Positions 24,165 to 37,961 of a stretch of 64,000 nucleotides of DNA are shown piece after piece (the first letter of the stretch is position 1; the number at the start of each line of letters is the position of its first letter). Origin of the DNA: Myotis daubentonii. Taxonomy: Eukaryota > Chordata > Mammalia > Chiroptera > Vespertilionidae. A program made the translations under genes and the position numbers. The stretch is taken from assembly GCF_963259705.1 (NCBI RefSeq), contig NC_081841.1, forward strand, positions 117,871,033 through 117,935,032, given 5' to 3'. Below the pieces are notes generated by a model that saw only the letters and a program-made list of their open reading frames with translations, had not been told where the DNA came from and did not search any database.

Positions 24165-26075
24165 ATGAATATGAACGTGTAAGAAGCAGTTGAAACACAA
24201 GTAAATAGAATCTAACTACATTTAGTGCTGAGTTCAATTACTGACATTAGAGGTAGAAAGCTCTGAAATGACGAGATTCTGATAATATTAACAACTCCCG
24301 CTATTTTAAGTGGCGTTTCCACAAAAATGTCATTTCAAACAGGAAGAATTCCTGTTTATAGAGCTCAGAAGTTGCGTATAAAGCTTTTAAATGAGGAGTC
24401 TACTGTTTATGTTTAACATTGAGACTTAATTGGCCTGGCGTTTTTTGACTGAAACAGTTTATATCCTGAAGGTTCTAGAATATACTCCTAAGAAAAATGT
24501 CAAATAGTGGTAAAACTCTTAAAATACACAATTATATTCCAGGGAAATGAATATGAACTTGTAACAAACAGTTGAAACACGAGTAAATAGAGTCTAACTC
24601 CATTTAATGCCGAGTTCATTTACCTAGACTACAGGTAGAAAGCTCTGAAATGACGCGAATTCTGATAATATTAACAACTCCGGCTATTTTAAGTGGCGTT
24701 TTCACAAAAATGTCATTTCCATCAGGAAGAATTCCTGTTTATAGAGCTCAGAAGTTCTGTATAAAGCTTTGAAATGAGGAGTGTACTGTTTATGTTTAAC
24801 ATTGAGACTTAATTGGCGTGCCGTTTTTTGACAGAAACAGTTTACATCCTGAAGGTTCTAGGATACACTTCTAAGAAATATGTCAAATTGTGGTAAAACT
24901 CTTAGAATACACAATTATATTCCCAGAAAATGAATATGAACGTGTAAGAAGCAGTTGAAACACAAGTAAATAGAATGTACCTACATTTAGTGCTGAGTTC
25001 AATTACTGACATTAGAGGTAGAAAGCTCTGAAATGACGAGAATTTTGATAATATTAACGACACCGGACATTTTATGTGGCATTTTCACAAAAATGTCATT
25101 TCAAACAGGAAGAATTCCTGTTTATAGAACTCAGAACTTTTGTTCAAAGCTTAAATGAGTAGAATACGGTTAATGTTTACAATTGAGGGTGAATTGGCAT
25201 GGCGTTATTTGACTGAAACAGTTTATATCCTGAAGGTTCTAGTATACACTTCTAAGGAAAACGTCAAATTGTGGTAAAACTCTTAGAATACACAATTATA
25301 TTCCATAAAATGAATATGAACGTGTAAGAAGCAGTTGAAACACAAGTAAATAGAATCTAACTACATTTAGTGCTGAGTTCAATTACTGACATTAGAGGTA
25401 GAAAGCTCTGAAATGACGAGATTCTGATAATATTAACAATTCCCGCTATTTTAAGTGGCGTTTCCACAAAAATGTCATTTCAAACAGGAAGAATTCCTGT
25501 TTATAGAGCTCAGAAGTTGTGTATAAAGCTTTTAAATGAGGAGTCTACCGTTTATGTTTAACATTGAGACTTAATTGGCCAGGCGTTTTTTGACTGAAAC
25601 AGTTTATACTGTGAATGTTCTAGTATATACTTCTTAGGAAACTGTAAAAATGTGGTAAAACTCTTAAAATACACAATTATCTTTCAAGGAAATGATTATG
25701 AACTTGTGAAAAACTGTTGAAACACGAGTAAATAGAATCTAACTAAATTTAATGCCCAATTCAATTACCAAGATTACAGGCATAAAGCTCTGAAGTGTCG
25801 AGAATTCTGAGAATATTAATAACACCTGGTATTTTATGTGGCGTTTTCACAAAAATGTCATTTCAAACAGGAAGAATTCCTGTTTATAGAACTCAGAACT
25901 TGTGTTTAAAGCTTTTAAATGAGGAGAATACTGTTAATGTTTACAATTGAGGTTGAATAGGCGTGGCGTTTTTTTGACTGAAACAGTTTATATCCTGAAG
26001 GTTCTAGTATATACTCCTAAGGAAAACGTCAAATTGTGGTAAAACTCTTAGAATACACAATTGAATTCCCGGGAA
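24165..26075. repeat. Five-monomer unit (P-R-P/G-S-T), copy 2, left flank
   Basis: Monomer starts are 24165, 24547, 24930, 25310 and 25692, about 1913 bp after copy 1. GTTGCGTATAAAG recurs (24374). The third monomer (24930) is a hybrid with a different breakpoint from 23016: it keeps the P2 head (GTACCTACATTTAGTGC) and switches to G2 only after GATAATATTAACGACACCGG. The T monomer at 25692 has ATTACAGGCATAAAG, a form typical of the core HOR, so this unit already mixes flank and core variants. Confidence 0.86.
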
Positions 26076-29000
26076 ATGAATATGAACGTGTAAGAAGCAG
26101 TTGAAACACAAGTAAATAGAATCTAACTACATTTAGTGCTGAGTTCAATTACTGACATTAGAGGTAGAAAGCTCTGAAATGACGAGAATTCTGATAATAT
26201 TAACTACTCCGGGTATTTTAAGTGGCGTTTTCACAAAAATGTCATTTCAAACAGGAAGAATTCCTGTTTATAGAGCTCAGAAGTTGTGTATAAAGCTTTT
26301 AAATGAGGAGTCTACTATTTATGTTTAACATTGAGACTTAATTGGCCTGGCGTTTTTTGACTGAAACAGTTTACATCCTGAAGGTTCTAGTATACACTTC
26401 TAAGAAATATGTCAAATTGCGGTAAAACTCTTAGAATACACAATTATATTCCCAGAAAATGAATATGAACGTGTAAGAAGCAGTTGAAACACAAGTAAAT
26501 AGAATGTACCTACATTTAGTGCTGAGTTCAATTACTGACATTAGAGGTAGAAAGCTCTGAAATTTCGAGAATTCTGATAATATTAAGAACTCTCGCTATT
26601 TTAAGTGGCGTTTCCACAAAAATGTCATTTCAAACAGGAAGAATTCCTGTTTACAGAGCTCAGAAGTTCTGTATAAAGCTTTCAAATGAGTAGTGTACTG
26701 TTTATGTTTAACATTGAGACTTAATTGGCGTGCCGTTTTTTGACAGAAACAGTTTACATCCTGAAGGTTCTAGTATACACTTCTAAGAAATATGAAAAAT
26801 TGTGGTAAAACTCTTAAAATACACAATTATATTGCCGTGAAATGAATATGAACGTGTAAGAAGCATTCGAATTGTACACAAGTAAATAGAATCTACCTAC
26901 ATTTACTGCCGAGTTCAATTACCGAGATTACAGGTAGAAAGCTATGAAATGACGCGAATTCTGATAATATTAACGACACCGGACATTTTATGTAGCATTT
27001 TCACAAAAATGTCATTTCAAACAGGAAGAATTCCTGTTTATAGAACTCAGAACTTTTGTTCAAAGCTTAAATGAGGAGAATACGGTTAATGTTTACAATT
27101 GAGGTTGTATAGGCGTGGCGTTTTTTGACTGAAACAGTTTATATCCTGAAGGTTCTAGAATATACTCCTAAGAAAAATGTCAAATAGTGGTAAAACTCTT
27201 AAAATACACAATTATATTCCAGGGAAATGAATATGAACTTGTAACAAACAGTTGAAACACGAGTAAATAGAGTCTAACTCCATTTAATGCCGAGTTCATT
27301 TACCTAGACTACAGGTAGAAAGCTCTGAAATGACGCGAATTCTGATAATGTTAACAACTCCGGCTATTTTAAGTGGCGTTTCCACAAAAATGTCATTTCA
27401 AACAGGAAGAATTCCTGTTTACAGAGCTCAGAAGTTCGGTATAAAGCTTTCAAATGAGTAGTGTACTGTTTATGTTTAACATTGAGACTTAATTGGCGTG
27501 CCGTTTTTTGACAGAAACAGTTTACATCCTGAAGGTTCTAGTATACACTACTAAGAAATATGAAAAATTGTGGTAAAACTCTTAAAATACACAATTATAT
27601 TGCCGTGAAATGAATATGAACGTGTAAGAAGCATTCGAATTGTACACAAGTAAATAGAATCTACCTACATTTACTGCCGAGTTCAATTACCGAGATTACA
27701 GGTAGAAAGCTATGAAATGACGCGAATTCTGATAATATTAACGACACCGGACATTTTATGTAGCATTTTCACAAAAATGTCATTTCAAACAGGAAGAATT
27801 CCTGTTTATAGAACTCAGAACTTTTGTTCAAAACTTAAATGAGGAGAATACGGTTAATGTTTACAATTGAGGTTGAATAGCCGTGGCGTTTTTTGACTGA
27901 AACAGTTTATATCCTGAAGGTTCTAGTATATACTCCTAAGGAAAACGTCAAATTGTGGTAAAACTCTTAGAATACACAATTGAATTCCCGGGAAATGAAT
28001 ATGAACGTGTAAGAAGCAGTTGAGACACAAGTAAATAGATTGTAACTACATTTAGTGCTGAGTTCAATTACTGAGATTAGAGGTAGAAAGCTGTGAAATG
28101 AGGAGAATTCTGATAATATTAACTACTCCGGCTATTTTAAGTGGCGTTTTCACAAAAATGTCATTTCAAACAGAAAGAATTCCTGTTTATAGAGCTCAGA
28201 AGTTGTGTATAAAGCTTTTAAATGAGGAGTCTACTATTTATGTTTAACATTGAGACTTAATTGGCCTGGCGTTTTTTGACTGAAACAGGTTATATCCTGA
28301 AGGTTCTAGAATATACTCCTAAGAAAAATGTCAAATAGTGGTAAAACTCTTAAAATACACAATTATATTCCAGGGAAATGAATATGAACTTGTAACAAAC
28401 AGTTGAAACACGAGTAAATAGAGTTTAACTCCATTTAATGCCGAGTTCATTTACCTAGACTACAGGTAGAAAGCTCTGAAATGACGCGAATTCTGATAAT
28501 ATTAACAACTCCGGCTATTTTAAGTGGCGTTTTCACAAAAATGTCATTTCCAACAGGAAGAATTCCTGTTTATGGAGCTCAGAAGTTCTGTATAAAGCTT
28601 TCAAATGAGGAGTGTACTGTTTATGTTTAACATTGAGACTTAATTGGAGTGCCGTTTTTTGACAGAAACAGTTTACATCCTGAAGGTTCTAGTATACACT
28701 TCTAAGAAATACGTCAAATTGTGGTAAAACTCTTAGAATACACAATTATATTCCCAGAAAATGAATATGAACGTGTAAGAAGCAGTTGAAACACAAGTAA
28801 ATAGAATGTACCTACATTTAGTGCTGAGTTCAATTACTGACATTAGAGGTAGAAAGCTCTGAAATGACGAGAATTCTGATAATATTAAGAACTCCCGCTA
28901 TTTTAAGTGGCGTTTCCACAAAAATGTCTTTTCAAACAGGAAGAATTCCTGTTTACAGAGCTCAGAAGTTCTGTATAAAGCTTTCAAATGAGTAGTGTAC

Positions 29001-29911
29001 TGTTTATGTTTAACATTGAGACTTAATTGGCGTGCCGTTTTTTGACAGAAACAGTTTACATCCTGAAGGTTCTAGTATACACTTCTAAGAAATATGACAA
29101 ATTGTGGTAAAACTCTTAAAATACACAATTATATTGCCGTGAAATGAATATGAACGTGTAAGAAGCATTCAAATTGTACACAAGTAAATAGAATCTACCT
29201 ACATTTACTGCCGAGTTCAATTACCGAGATTACAGGTAGAAAGCTATGAAATGACGCGAATTCTGATAATATTAACGACACCGGACATTTTATGTAGCAT
29301 TTTCACAAAAATGTCATTTCAAACAGGAAGAATTCCTGTTTATAGAACTCAGAACTTTTGTTCAAAGCTTAAATGAGGAGAATACGGTTAATGTTTACAA
29401 TTGAGGTTGTATAGGCGTGGCGTTTTTTGACTGAAACAGTTTATATCCTGAAGGTTCTAGAATATACTCCTAAGAAAAATGTCAAATAGTGGTAAAACTC
29501 TTAAAATACACAATTATATTCCAGGGAAATGAATATGAACTTGTAACAAACAGTTGAAACACGAGTAAATAGAGTCTAACTCCATTTAATGCCGAGTTCA
29601 TTTACCTAGACTACAGGTAGAAAGCTCTGAAATGACGCGAATTCTGATAATATTAACAACTCCGGCTATTTTAAGTGGCGTTTCCACAAAAATGTCATTT
29701 CAAACAGGAAGAATTCCTGTTTACAGAGCTCAGAAGTTCTGTATAAAGCTTTCAAATGAGTAGTGTACTGTTTATGTTTAACATTGAGACTTAATTGGCG
29801 TGCCGTTTTTTGACAGAAACAGTTTACATCCTGAAGGTTCTAGTATACACTTCTAAGAAATATGAAAAATTGTGGTAAAACTCTTAAAATACACAATTAT
29901 ATTGCCGTGAA
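26076..29911. repeat. Irregular transition zone with the last X monomers
   Basis: Monomer starts are 26076 X, 26459 P, 26842 G, 27227 R/P hybrid, 27610 G, 27995 X, 28378 R, 28761 P, 29144 G and 29529 R/P hybrid. The R/P hybrids join an R head (AACTTGTAACAAAC) to a P2-like tail (TTTACAGAGCTC with GACAGAAACAGTTTACATCC). The G plus R/P pair occurs at 26842-27609 and again at 29144-29911, 2302 bp apart, both with AATCTACCTAC in the G head. The CCCGGG junction of 27995 is the last in the window. Confidence 0.82.
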
Positions 29912-32594
29912 ATGAATATGAACGTGTAAGAAGCAGTTGAAACACAAGTAAATAGAATCTAACTACATTTAGTGCTGAGTTCAATTACTGACATTAGAGG
30001 TAGAAAGCTCTGAAATGACGAGATTCTGATAATATTAACAACTCCCGCTATTTTAAGTGGCGTTTCCACAAAAATGTCATTTCAAACAGGAAGAATTCCT
30101 GTTTATAGAGCTCAGAAGTTGTGTATAAAGCTTTTAAATGAGGAGTCTACCGTTTTTGTTTAACATTGAGACTTAATTGGCCAGGCGTTTTTTGACTGAA
30201 ACAGTTTATACTGTGAATGTTCTAGTATATACTTCTTAGGAAACTGTAAAAATGTGGTAAAACTCTTAAAATACACAATTATCTTTCAAGGAAATGATTA
30301 TGAACTTGTGAAAAACTGTTGAAACACGAGTAAATAGAATCTAACTAAATTTAATGCCCAATTCAATTACCGAGATTACAGGTATAAAGCTCTGAAATGA
30401 TGAGAATTCTGGTAATATTAACAACACCGGGTATTTTATGTGGCGTTTTCACAAAAATGTCATTTCAAACAGGAAGAATTCCTGTTTATAGAACTCAGAA
30501 CTTGTGTTTAAAGCTTTTAAATGAGGAGAATACTGTTAATGTTTACAATTGAGGTTGAATAGGCGTGGCGTTTTTTGACTGAAACAGTTTATATCCTGAA
30601 GGTTCTAGTATATACTCCTAAGGAAAACGTCAAATTGTGGTAAAACTCTTAGAATACACAATTATATTCCCAGAAAATGAATATGAACGTGTAAGAAGCA
30701 GTTGAAACACAAGTAAATAGAATGTACCTACATTTAGTGCTGAGTTCAATTACTGACATTAGAGGTAGAAAGCTCTGAAATGACGAGAATTCTGATAATA
30801 TTAACAACTCCCACTATTTTAAGTGGCGTTTCCACAAAAATGTCATTTCAAACAGGAAAAATTCATATTTACAGAGCTCAGAAGTTCTGTATAAAGCTTT
30901 CAAATGAGTAGTGTACTGTTTATGTTTAACATTGAGACTTAATTGGCGTGCCGTTTTTTGACAGAAACAGTTTACGTCGTGAAGGTTCTAGTATACACTT
31001 GTAAGAAATATGACAAATTGTCGTAAAACTCTTAAAATACACAATTATATTGCCGTGAAATGAATATGAACGTGTAAGAAGCATTCGAATTGTACACAAG
31101 TAAATACAATCTAACTACATTTACTGCCGAGTTCAATTACCGAGATTACAGGTAGAAAGCTATGAAATGACGCGAATTCTGATAATATTAACGACACCGG
31201 ACATTTTCTGTAGCATTTTCACAAAAATGTCATTTCAAACAGGAAGAATTCCTGTTTATAGAACTCAGAACTTTTGTTCAAAGCTTAAATGAGGAGAATA
31301 CGGTTAATGTTTACAATTGAGGTTGAATAGGCGTGGCGTTTTTTGACTGAAACAGTTTATATCCTGAAGGTTCTAGAATATACTCCTAAGAAAAATGTCA
31401 AATAGTGGTAAAACTCTTAAAATACACAATTATATTCCAGGGAAATGAATATGAACTTGTAACAAACAGTTGAAACACGAGTAAATAGAGTCTAACTCCA
31501 TTTAATGCCGAGTTCATTTACCTAGACTACAGGTAGAAAGCTCTGAAATGACGCGAATTCTGATAATATTAAAAACTCCGGCTATTTTAAGTGGCATTTT
31601 CACAAAAATGTCATTTCCAACAAGAAGAATTCCTGTTTATAGAGTTCAGAAGTTCTGTATAAAGCTTTCAAATGAGGAGTGTACTGTTTATGTTTAACAT
31701 TGAGACTTAATTGGCGTGCCGTTTTTTGACAGAAACAGTTTACATCCTGAAGGTTCTAGTATACACTTCTAAGAAATATGTCAAATTGTGGTAAAACTCT
31801 TAGAATACACAATTATATTCCCAGAAAATGAATATGAACGTGTAAGAAGCAGTTGAAACACAAGTAAATAGAATGTACCTACATTTAGTGCTGAGTTCAA
31901 TTACTGACATTAGAGGTAGAAAGCTCTGAAATGACGAGAATTCTGATAATATTAAGAACTCCCGCTATTTTAAGTGGCGTTTCCACAAAAATGTCATTTC
32001 AAACAGGAAGAATTCCTGTTTACAGAGCTCAGAAGTTCTGTATAAAGCTTTCAAATGAGTAGTGTACTGTTTATGTTTAACATTGAGACTTAATTGGCGT
32101 GCCGTTTTTTGACAGAAACAGTTTACATCCTGAAGGTTCTAGTATACACTTCTAAGAAATATGAAAAATTGTGGTAAAACTCTTAAAATACACAATTATA
32201 TTGCCGTGAAATGAATATGAACGTGTAAGAAGCATTCAAATTGTACACAAGTAAATAGAATCTAACTACATTTACTGCCGAGTTCACTTACCGAGATTAC
32301 AGGTAGAAAGCTATGAAATGACGCGAATTCTGATAATATTAACGACACCGGACATTTTATGTGGCATTTTCACAAAAATGTCATTTCAAACAGGAAGAAT
32401 TCCTGTTTATAGAACTCAGAACTTTTGTTCAAAGCTTAAATGAGTAGAATACGGTTAATGTTTACAATTGAGGGTGAATTGGCATGGCGTTATTTGACTG
32501 AAACAGTTTATATCCTGAAGGTTCTAGTATACACTTCTAAGGAAAACGTCAAATTGTGGTAAAACTCTTAGAATACACAATTATATTCCATAAA
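29912..32594. repeat. HOR unit 1 (7-mer, gamma subtype)
   Basis: Monomer starts are 29912, 30294, 30677, 31060, 31445, 31828 and 32211. The S monomer is entered through ATTGCCGTGA and not ATTCCATAA, because it follows a hybrid monomer in the transition zone. P1 has TTTACGTCGTGAAGG with CACTTGTAAG (near 30973), the gamma signature, and a degraded inverted repeat (AAACAGGAAAAATTCATATTT). Its R monomer has the CAACAAGAAG form otherwise seen in alpha units. Confidence 0.88.
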
Positions 32595-35277
32595 ATGAAT
32601 ATGAACGTGTAAGAAGCAGTTGAAACACAAGTAAATAGAATCTAACTACATTTAGTGCTGAGTTCAATTACTGACATTAGAGGTAGAAAGCTCTGAAATG
32701 ACGAGATTCTGATAATATTAACAACTCCCGCTATTTTAAGTGGCGTTTCCACAAAAATGTCATTTCAAACAGGAAGAATTCCTGTTTATAGAGCTCAGAA
32801 GTTGTGTATAAAGCTTTTAAATGAGGAGTCTACCGTTTATGTTTAACATTGAGACTTAATTGGCCAGGCGTTTTTTGACTGAAACAGTTTATACTGTGAA
32901 TGTTCTAGTATATACTTCTTAGGAAACTGTAAAAATGTGGTAAAACTCTTAAAATACACAATTATCTTTCAAGGAAATGATTATGAACTTGTGAAAAACT
33001 GTTGAAACACGAGTAAATAGAATCTAACTAAATTTAATGCCCAATTCAATTACCGAGATTACAGGCATAAAGCTCTGAAATGATGAGAATTCTGGTAATA
33101 TTAACAACACCGGGTATTTTATGTGGCGTTTTCACAAAAATGTCATTTCAAACAGGAAGAATTCCTGTTTATAGAACTAAGAACTTGTGTTTAAAGCTTT
33201 TAAATGAGGAGAATACTGTTAATGTTTACAATTGAGGTTGAATAGGCGTGGCGTTTTTTGACAGAAACAGTTTACATCCTGAAGGTTCTAGTATACACTC
33301 CTAAGGAAAACGTCAAATTGTGGTAAAACTCTTAGAATACACAATTATATTCCCAGAAAATGAATATGAACGTGTAAGAAGCAGTTGAAACACAAGTAAA
33401 TAGAATGTACCTACATTTAGTGCTGAGTTCAATTACTGACATTAGAGGTAGAAAGCTCTGAAATGACGAGAATTCTGATAATATTAAGAACTCCCGCTAT
33501 TTTAAGTGGCGTTTCCACAAAAATGTCATTTCAAACAGGAAGAATTCCTGTTTACAGAGCTCAGAAGTTCTGTATAAAGCTTTCAAATGAGTAGTGTACT
33601 GTTTATGTTTAACATTGAGACTTAATTGGCGTGCCGTTTTTTGACAGAAACAGTTTACATCCTGAAGGTTCTAGTATACACTTCTAAGAAATATGAAAAA
33701 TTGTGGTAAAACTCTTAAAATACACAATTATATTGCCGTGAAATGAATATGAACGTGTAAGAAGCATTCGAATTGTACACAAGTAAATACAATCTAACTA
33801 CATTTACTGCCGAGTTCAATTACCGAGATTACAGGTAGAAAGCTATGAAATGACGCGAATTCTGATAATATTAACGACACCGGACATTTTCTGTAGCATT
33901 TTCACAAAAATGTCATTTCAAACAGGAAGAATTCCTGTTTATAGAACTCAGAACTTTTGTTCAAAGCTTAAATGAGGAGAATACGGTTAATGTTTACAAT
34001 TGAGGTTGAATAGGCGTGGCGTTTTTTGACTGAAACAGTTTATATCCTGAAGGTTCTAGAATATACTCCTAAGAAAAATGTCAAATAGTGGTAAAACTCT
34101 TAAAATACACAATTATATTCCAGGGAAATGAATATGAACTTGTAACAAACAGTTGAAACACGAGTAAATAGAGTCTAACTCCATTTAATGCCGAGTTCAT
34201 TTACCTAGACTACAGGTAGAAAGCTCTGAAATGACGCGAATTCTGATAATATTAAAAACTCCGGCTATTTTAAGTGGCATTTTCACAAAAATGTCATTTC
34301 CAACAAGAAGAATTCCTGTTTAAAGAGTTCAGAAGTTCTGTATAAAGCTTTCAAATGAGGAGTGTATTGTTTATGTTTAACATTGAGACTTAATTGGCGT
34401 GCCGTTTTTTGACAGAAACAGTTTACATCCTGAAGGTTCTAGTATACACTTCTAAGAAATATGTCAAATTGTGGTAAAACTCTTAGAATACACAATTATA
34501 TTCCCAGAAAATGAATATGAACGTGTAAGAAGCAGTTGAAACACAAGTAAATAGAATGTACCTACATTTAGTGCTGAGTTCAATTACTGACATTAGAGGT
34601 AGAAAGCTCTGAAATGACGAGAATTCTGATAATATTAAGAACTCCCGCTATTTTAAGTGGCGTTTCCACAAAAATGTCATTTCAAACAGGAAGAATTCCT
34701 GTTTATAGAGCTCAGAAGTTCTGTATAAAGCTTTCAAATGAGTAGTGTACTGTTTATGTTTAACATTGAGACTTAATTGGCGTGCCGTTTTTTGACAGAA
34801 ACAGTTTACATCCTGAAGGTTCTAGTATACACTTCTAAGAAATATGAAAAATTGTGGTAAAACTCTTAAAATACACAATTATATTACCGTGAAATGAATA
34901 TGAACGTGTAAGAAGCATTCAAATTGTACACAAGTAAATAGAATCTAACTACATTTACTGCCGAGTTCAATTACCGAGATTACAGGTAGAAAGCTATGAA
35001 ATGACGCGAATTCTGATAATATTAACGACACCGGACATTTTATGTGGCATTTTCACAAAAATGTCATTTCAAACAGGAAGAATTCCTGTTTATAGAACTC
35101 AGAACTTTTGTTCAAAGCTTAAATGAGTAGAATACGGTTAATGTTTACAATTGAGGGTGAATTGGCATGGCGTTATTTGACTGAAACAGTTTATATCCTG
35201 AAGGTTCTAGTATACACTTCTAAGGAAAACGTCAAATTGTGGTAAAACTCTTAGAATACACAATTATATTCCATAAA
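32595..35277. repeat. HOR unit 2 (7-mer, alpha subtype)
   Basis: Monomer starts are 32595, 32977, 33360, 33743, 34128, 34511 and 34894. Alpha signatures are a T monomer ending GACAGAAACAGTTTACATCC (33260), P1 with TTTACATCCTGAAGG, R with GGCATTTTCAC, CAACAAGAAG and GTGTATTG, and a G2 junction reading ATTACCGTG (34886). Confidence 0.9.
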
Positions 35278-37961
35278 ATGAATATGAACGTGTAAGAAGC
35301 AGTTGAAACACAAGTAAACAGAATCTAACTACATTTAGTGCTGAGTTCAATTACTGACATTAGAGGTAGAAAGCTATGAAATGACGAGATTCTGATAATA
35401 TTAACAACTCCCGCTATTTTAAGTGGCGTTTCCACAAAAATGTCATTTCAAACAGGAAGAATTCCTGTTTATAGAGCTCAGAAGTTGTGTATAAAGCTTT
35501 TAAATGAGGAGTCTACCGTTTATGTTTAACATTGAGACTTAATTGGCCAGGCGTTTTTTGACTGAAACAGTTTATACTGTGAATGTTCTAGTATATACTT
35601 CTTAGGAAACTGTAAAAATGTCGTAAAACTCTTAAAATACACAATTATCTTTCAAGGAAATGATTATGAACTTGTGAAAAACTGTTGAAACACGAGTAAA
35701 TAGAATCTAACTAAATTTAATGCCCAATTCAATTACCGAGATTACAGGCATAAAGCTCTGAAATGATGAGAATTCTGGTAATATTAACAACACCGGGTAT
35801 TTTATGTGGCGTTTTCACAAAAATGTCATTTCAAACAGGAAGAATTCCTGTTTATAGAACTAAGAACTTGTGTTTAAAGCTTTTAAATGAGGAGAATACT
35901 GTTAATGTTTACAATTGAGGTTGAATAGGCGTGGCGTTTTTTGACTGAAACAGTTTATATCCTGAAGGTTCTAGTATATACTCCTAAGGAAAACGTCAAA
36001 TTGTGGTAAAACTCTTAGAATACACAATTATATTCCCAGAAAATGAATATGAACGTGTAAGAAGCAGTTGAAACACAAGTAAATAGAATGTACCTACATT
36101 TAGTGCTGAGTTCAATTACTGACATTAGAGGTAGAAAGCTCTGAAATGACGAGAATTCTGATAATATTAACAACTCCCGCTATTTTAAGTGGCGTTTCCA
36201 CAAAAATGTCATTTCAAACAGGAAGAATTCCTGTTTACAGAGCTCAGAAGTTCTGTATAAAGCTTTCAAATGAGTAGTGTACTGTTTATGTTTAACATTG
36301 AGACTTAATTGGCGTGCCGTTTTTTGACAGAAACAGTTTACGTCGTGAAGGTTCTAGTATACACTTGTAAGAAATATGACAAATTGTCGTAAAACTCTTA
36401 AAATACACAATTATATTGCCGTGAAATGAATATGAACGTGTAAGAAGCATTCGAATTGTACACAAGTAAATACAATCTAACTACATTTACTGCCGAGTTC
36501 AATTACCGAGATTACAGGTAGAAAGCTATGAAATGACGCGAATTCTGATAATATTAACGACACCGGACATTTTCTGTAGCATTTTCACAAAAATGTCATT
36601 TCAAACAGGAAGAATTCCTGTTTATAGAACTCAGAACTTTTGTTCAAAGCTTAAATGAGGAGAATACGGTTAATGTTTACAATTGAGGTTGAATAGGCGT
36701 GGCGTTTTTTGAATGAAACAGTTTATATCCTGAAGGTTCTAGAATATACTCCTAAGAAAAATGTCAAATAGTGGTAAAACTCTTAAAATACACAATTATA
36801 TTCCAGGGAAATGAATATGAACTTGTAACAAACAGTTGAAACACGAGTAAATAGAGTCTAACTCCATTTAATGCCGAGTTCATTTACCTAGACTACAGGT
36901 AGAAAGCTCTGAAATGACGCGAATTCTGATAATATTAAAAACTCCGGCTATTTTAAGTGGCGTTTTCACAAAAATGTCATTTCCAACAGGAAGAATTCCT
37001 GTTTATAGAGTTCAGAAGTTCTGTATAAAGCTTTCAAATGAGGAGTGTACTGTTTATGTTTAACATTGAGACTTAATTGGCGTGCCGTTTTTTGACAGAA
37101 ACAGTTTACATCCTGAAGGTTCTATTATACACTTCTAAGAAATATGTCAAATTGTGGTAAAACTCTTAGAATACACAATTATATTCCCAGAAAATGAATA
37201 TGAACGTGTAAGAAGCAGTTGAAACACAAGTAAATAGAATGTACCTACATTTAGTGCTGAGTTCAATTACTGACATTAGAGGTAGAAAGCTCTGAAATGA
37301 CGAGAATTCTGATAATCTTAAGAACTCCCGCTATTTTAAGTTGCGTTTCCACAAAAATGTCATTTCAAACAGGAAGAATTCCTGTTTACAGAGCTCAGAA
37401 GTTCTGTATAAAGCTTTCAAATGAGTAGTGTACTGTTTATGTTTAACATTGAGACTTAATTGGCGTGCCGTTTTTTGAACAGAAACAGTTTACATCCTGA
37501 AGGTTCTAGTATACACTTCTAAGAAATATGAAAAATTGTGGTAAAACTCTTAAAATACACAATTATATTGCCGTGAAATGAATATGAACGTGTAAGAAGC
37601 ATTCAAATTGTACACAAGTAAATAGAATCTAACTACATTTACTGCCGAGTTCAATTACCGAGATTACAGGTAGAAAGCTATGAAATGACGCGAATTCTGA
37701 TAATATTAACGACACCGGACATTTTATGTGGCATTTTCACAAAAATGTCATTTCAAACAGGAAGAATTCCTGTTTATAGAACTCAGAACTTTTGTTCAAA
37801 GCTTAAATGAGTAGAATACGGTTAATGTTTACAATTGAGGGTGAATTGGCATGGCGTTATTTGACTGAAACAGTTTATATCCTGAAGGTTCTAGTATACA
37901 CTTCTAAGGAAAACGTCAAATTGTGGTAAAACTCTTAGAATACACAATTATATTCCATAAA
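35278..37961. repeat. HOR unit 3 (7-mer, gamma subtype)
   Basis: Monomer starts are 35278, 35660, 36043, 36426, 36811, 37194 and 37578. P1 has TTTACGTCGTGAAGG with CACTTGTAAG. G1 has TTTTTTGAATGAAACAG (36706), shared only with units 6 and 9. P2 has an extra A in TTTTGAACAGAAAC (37475), shared only with unit 6. Confidence 0.9.
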
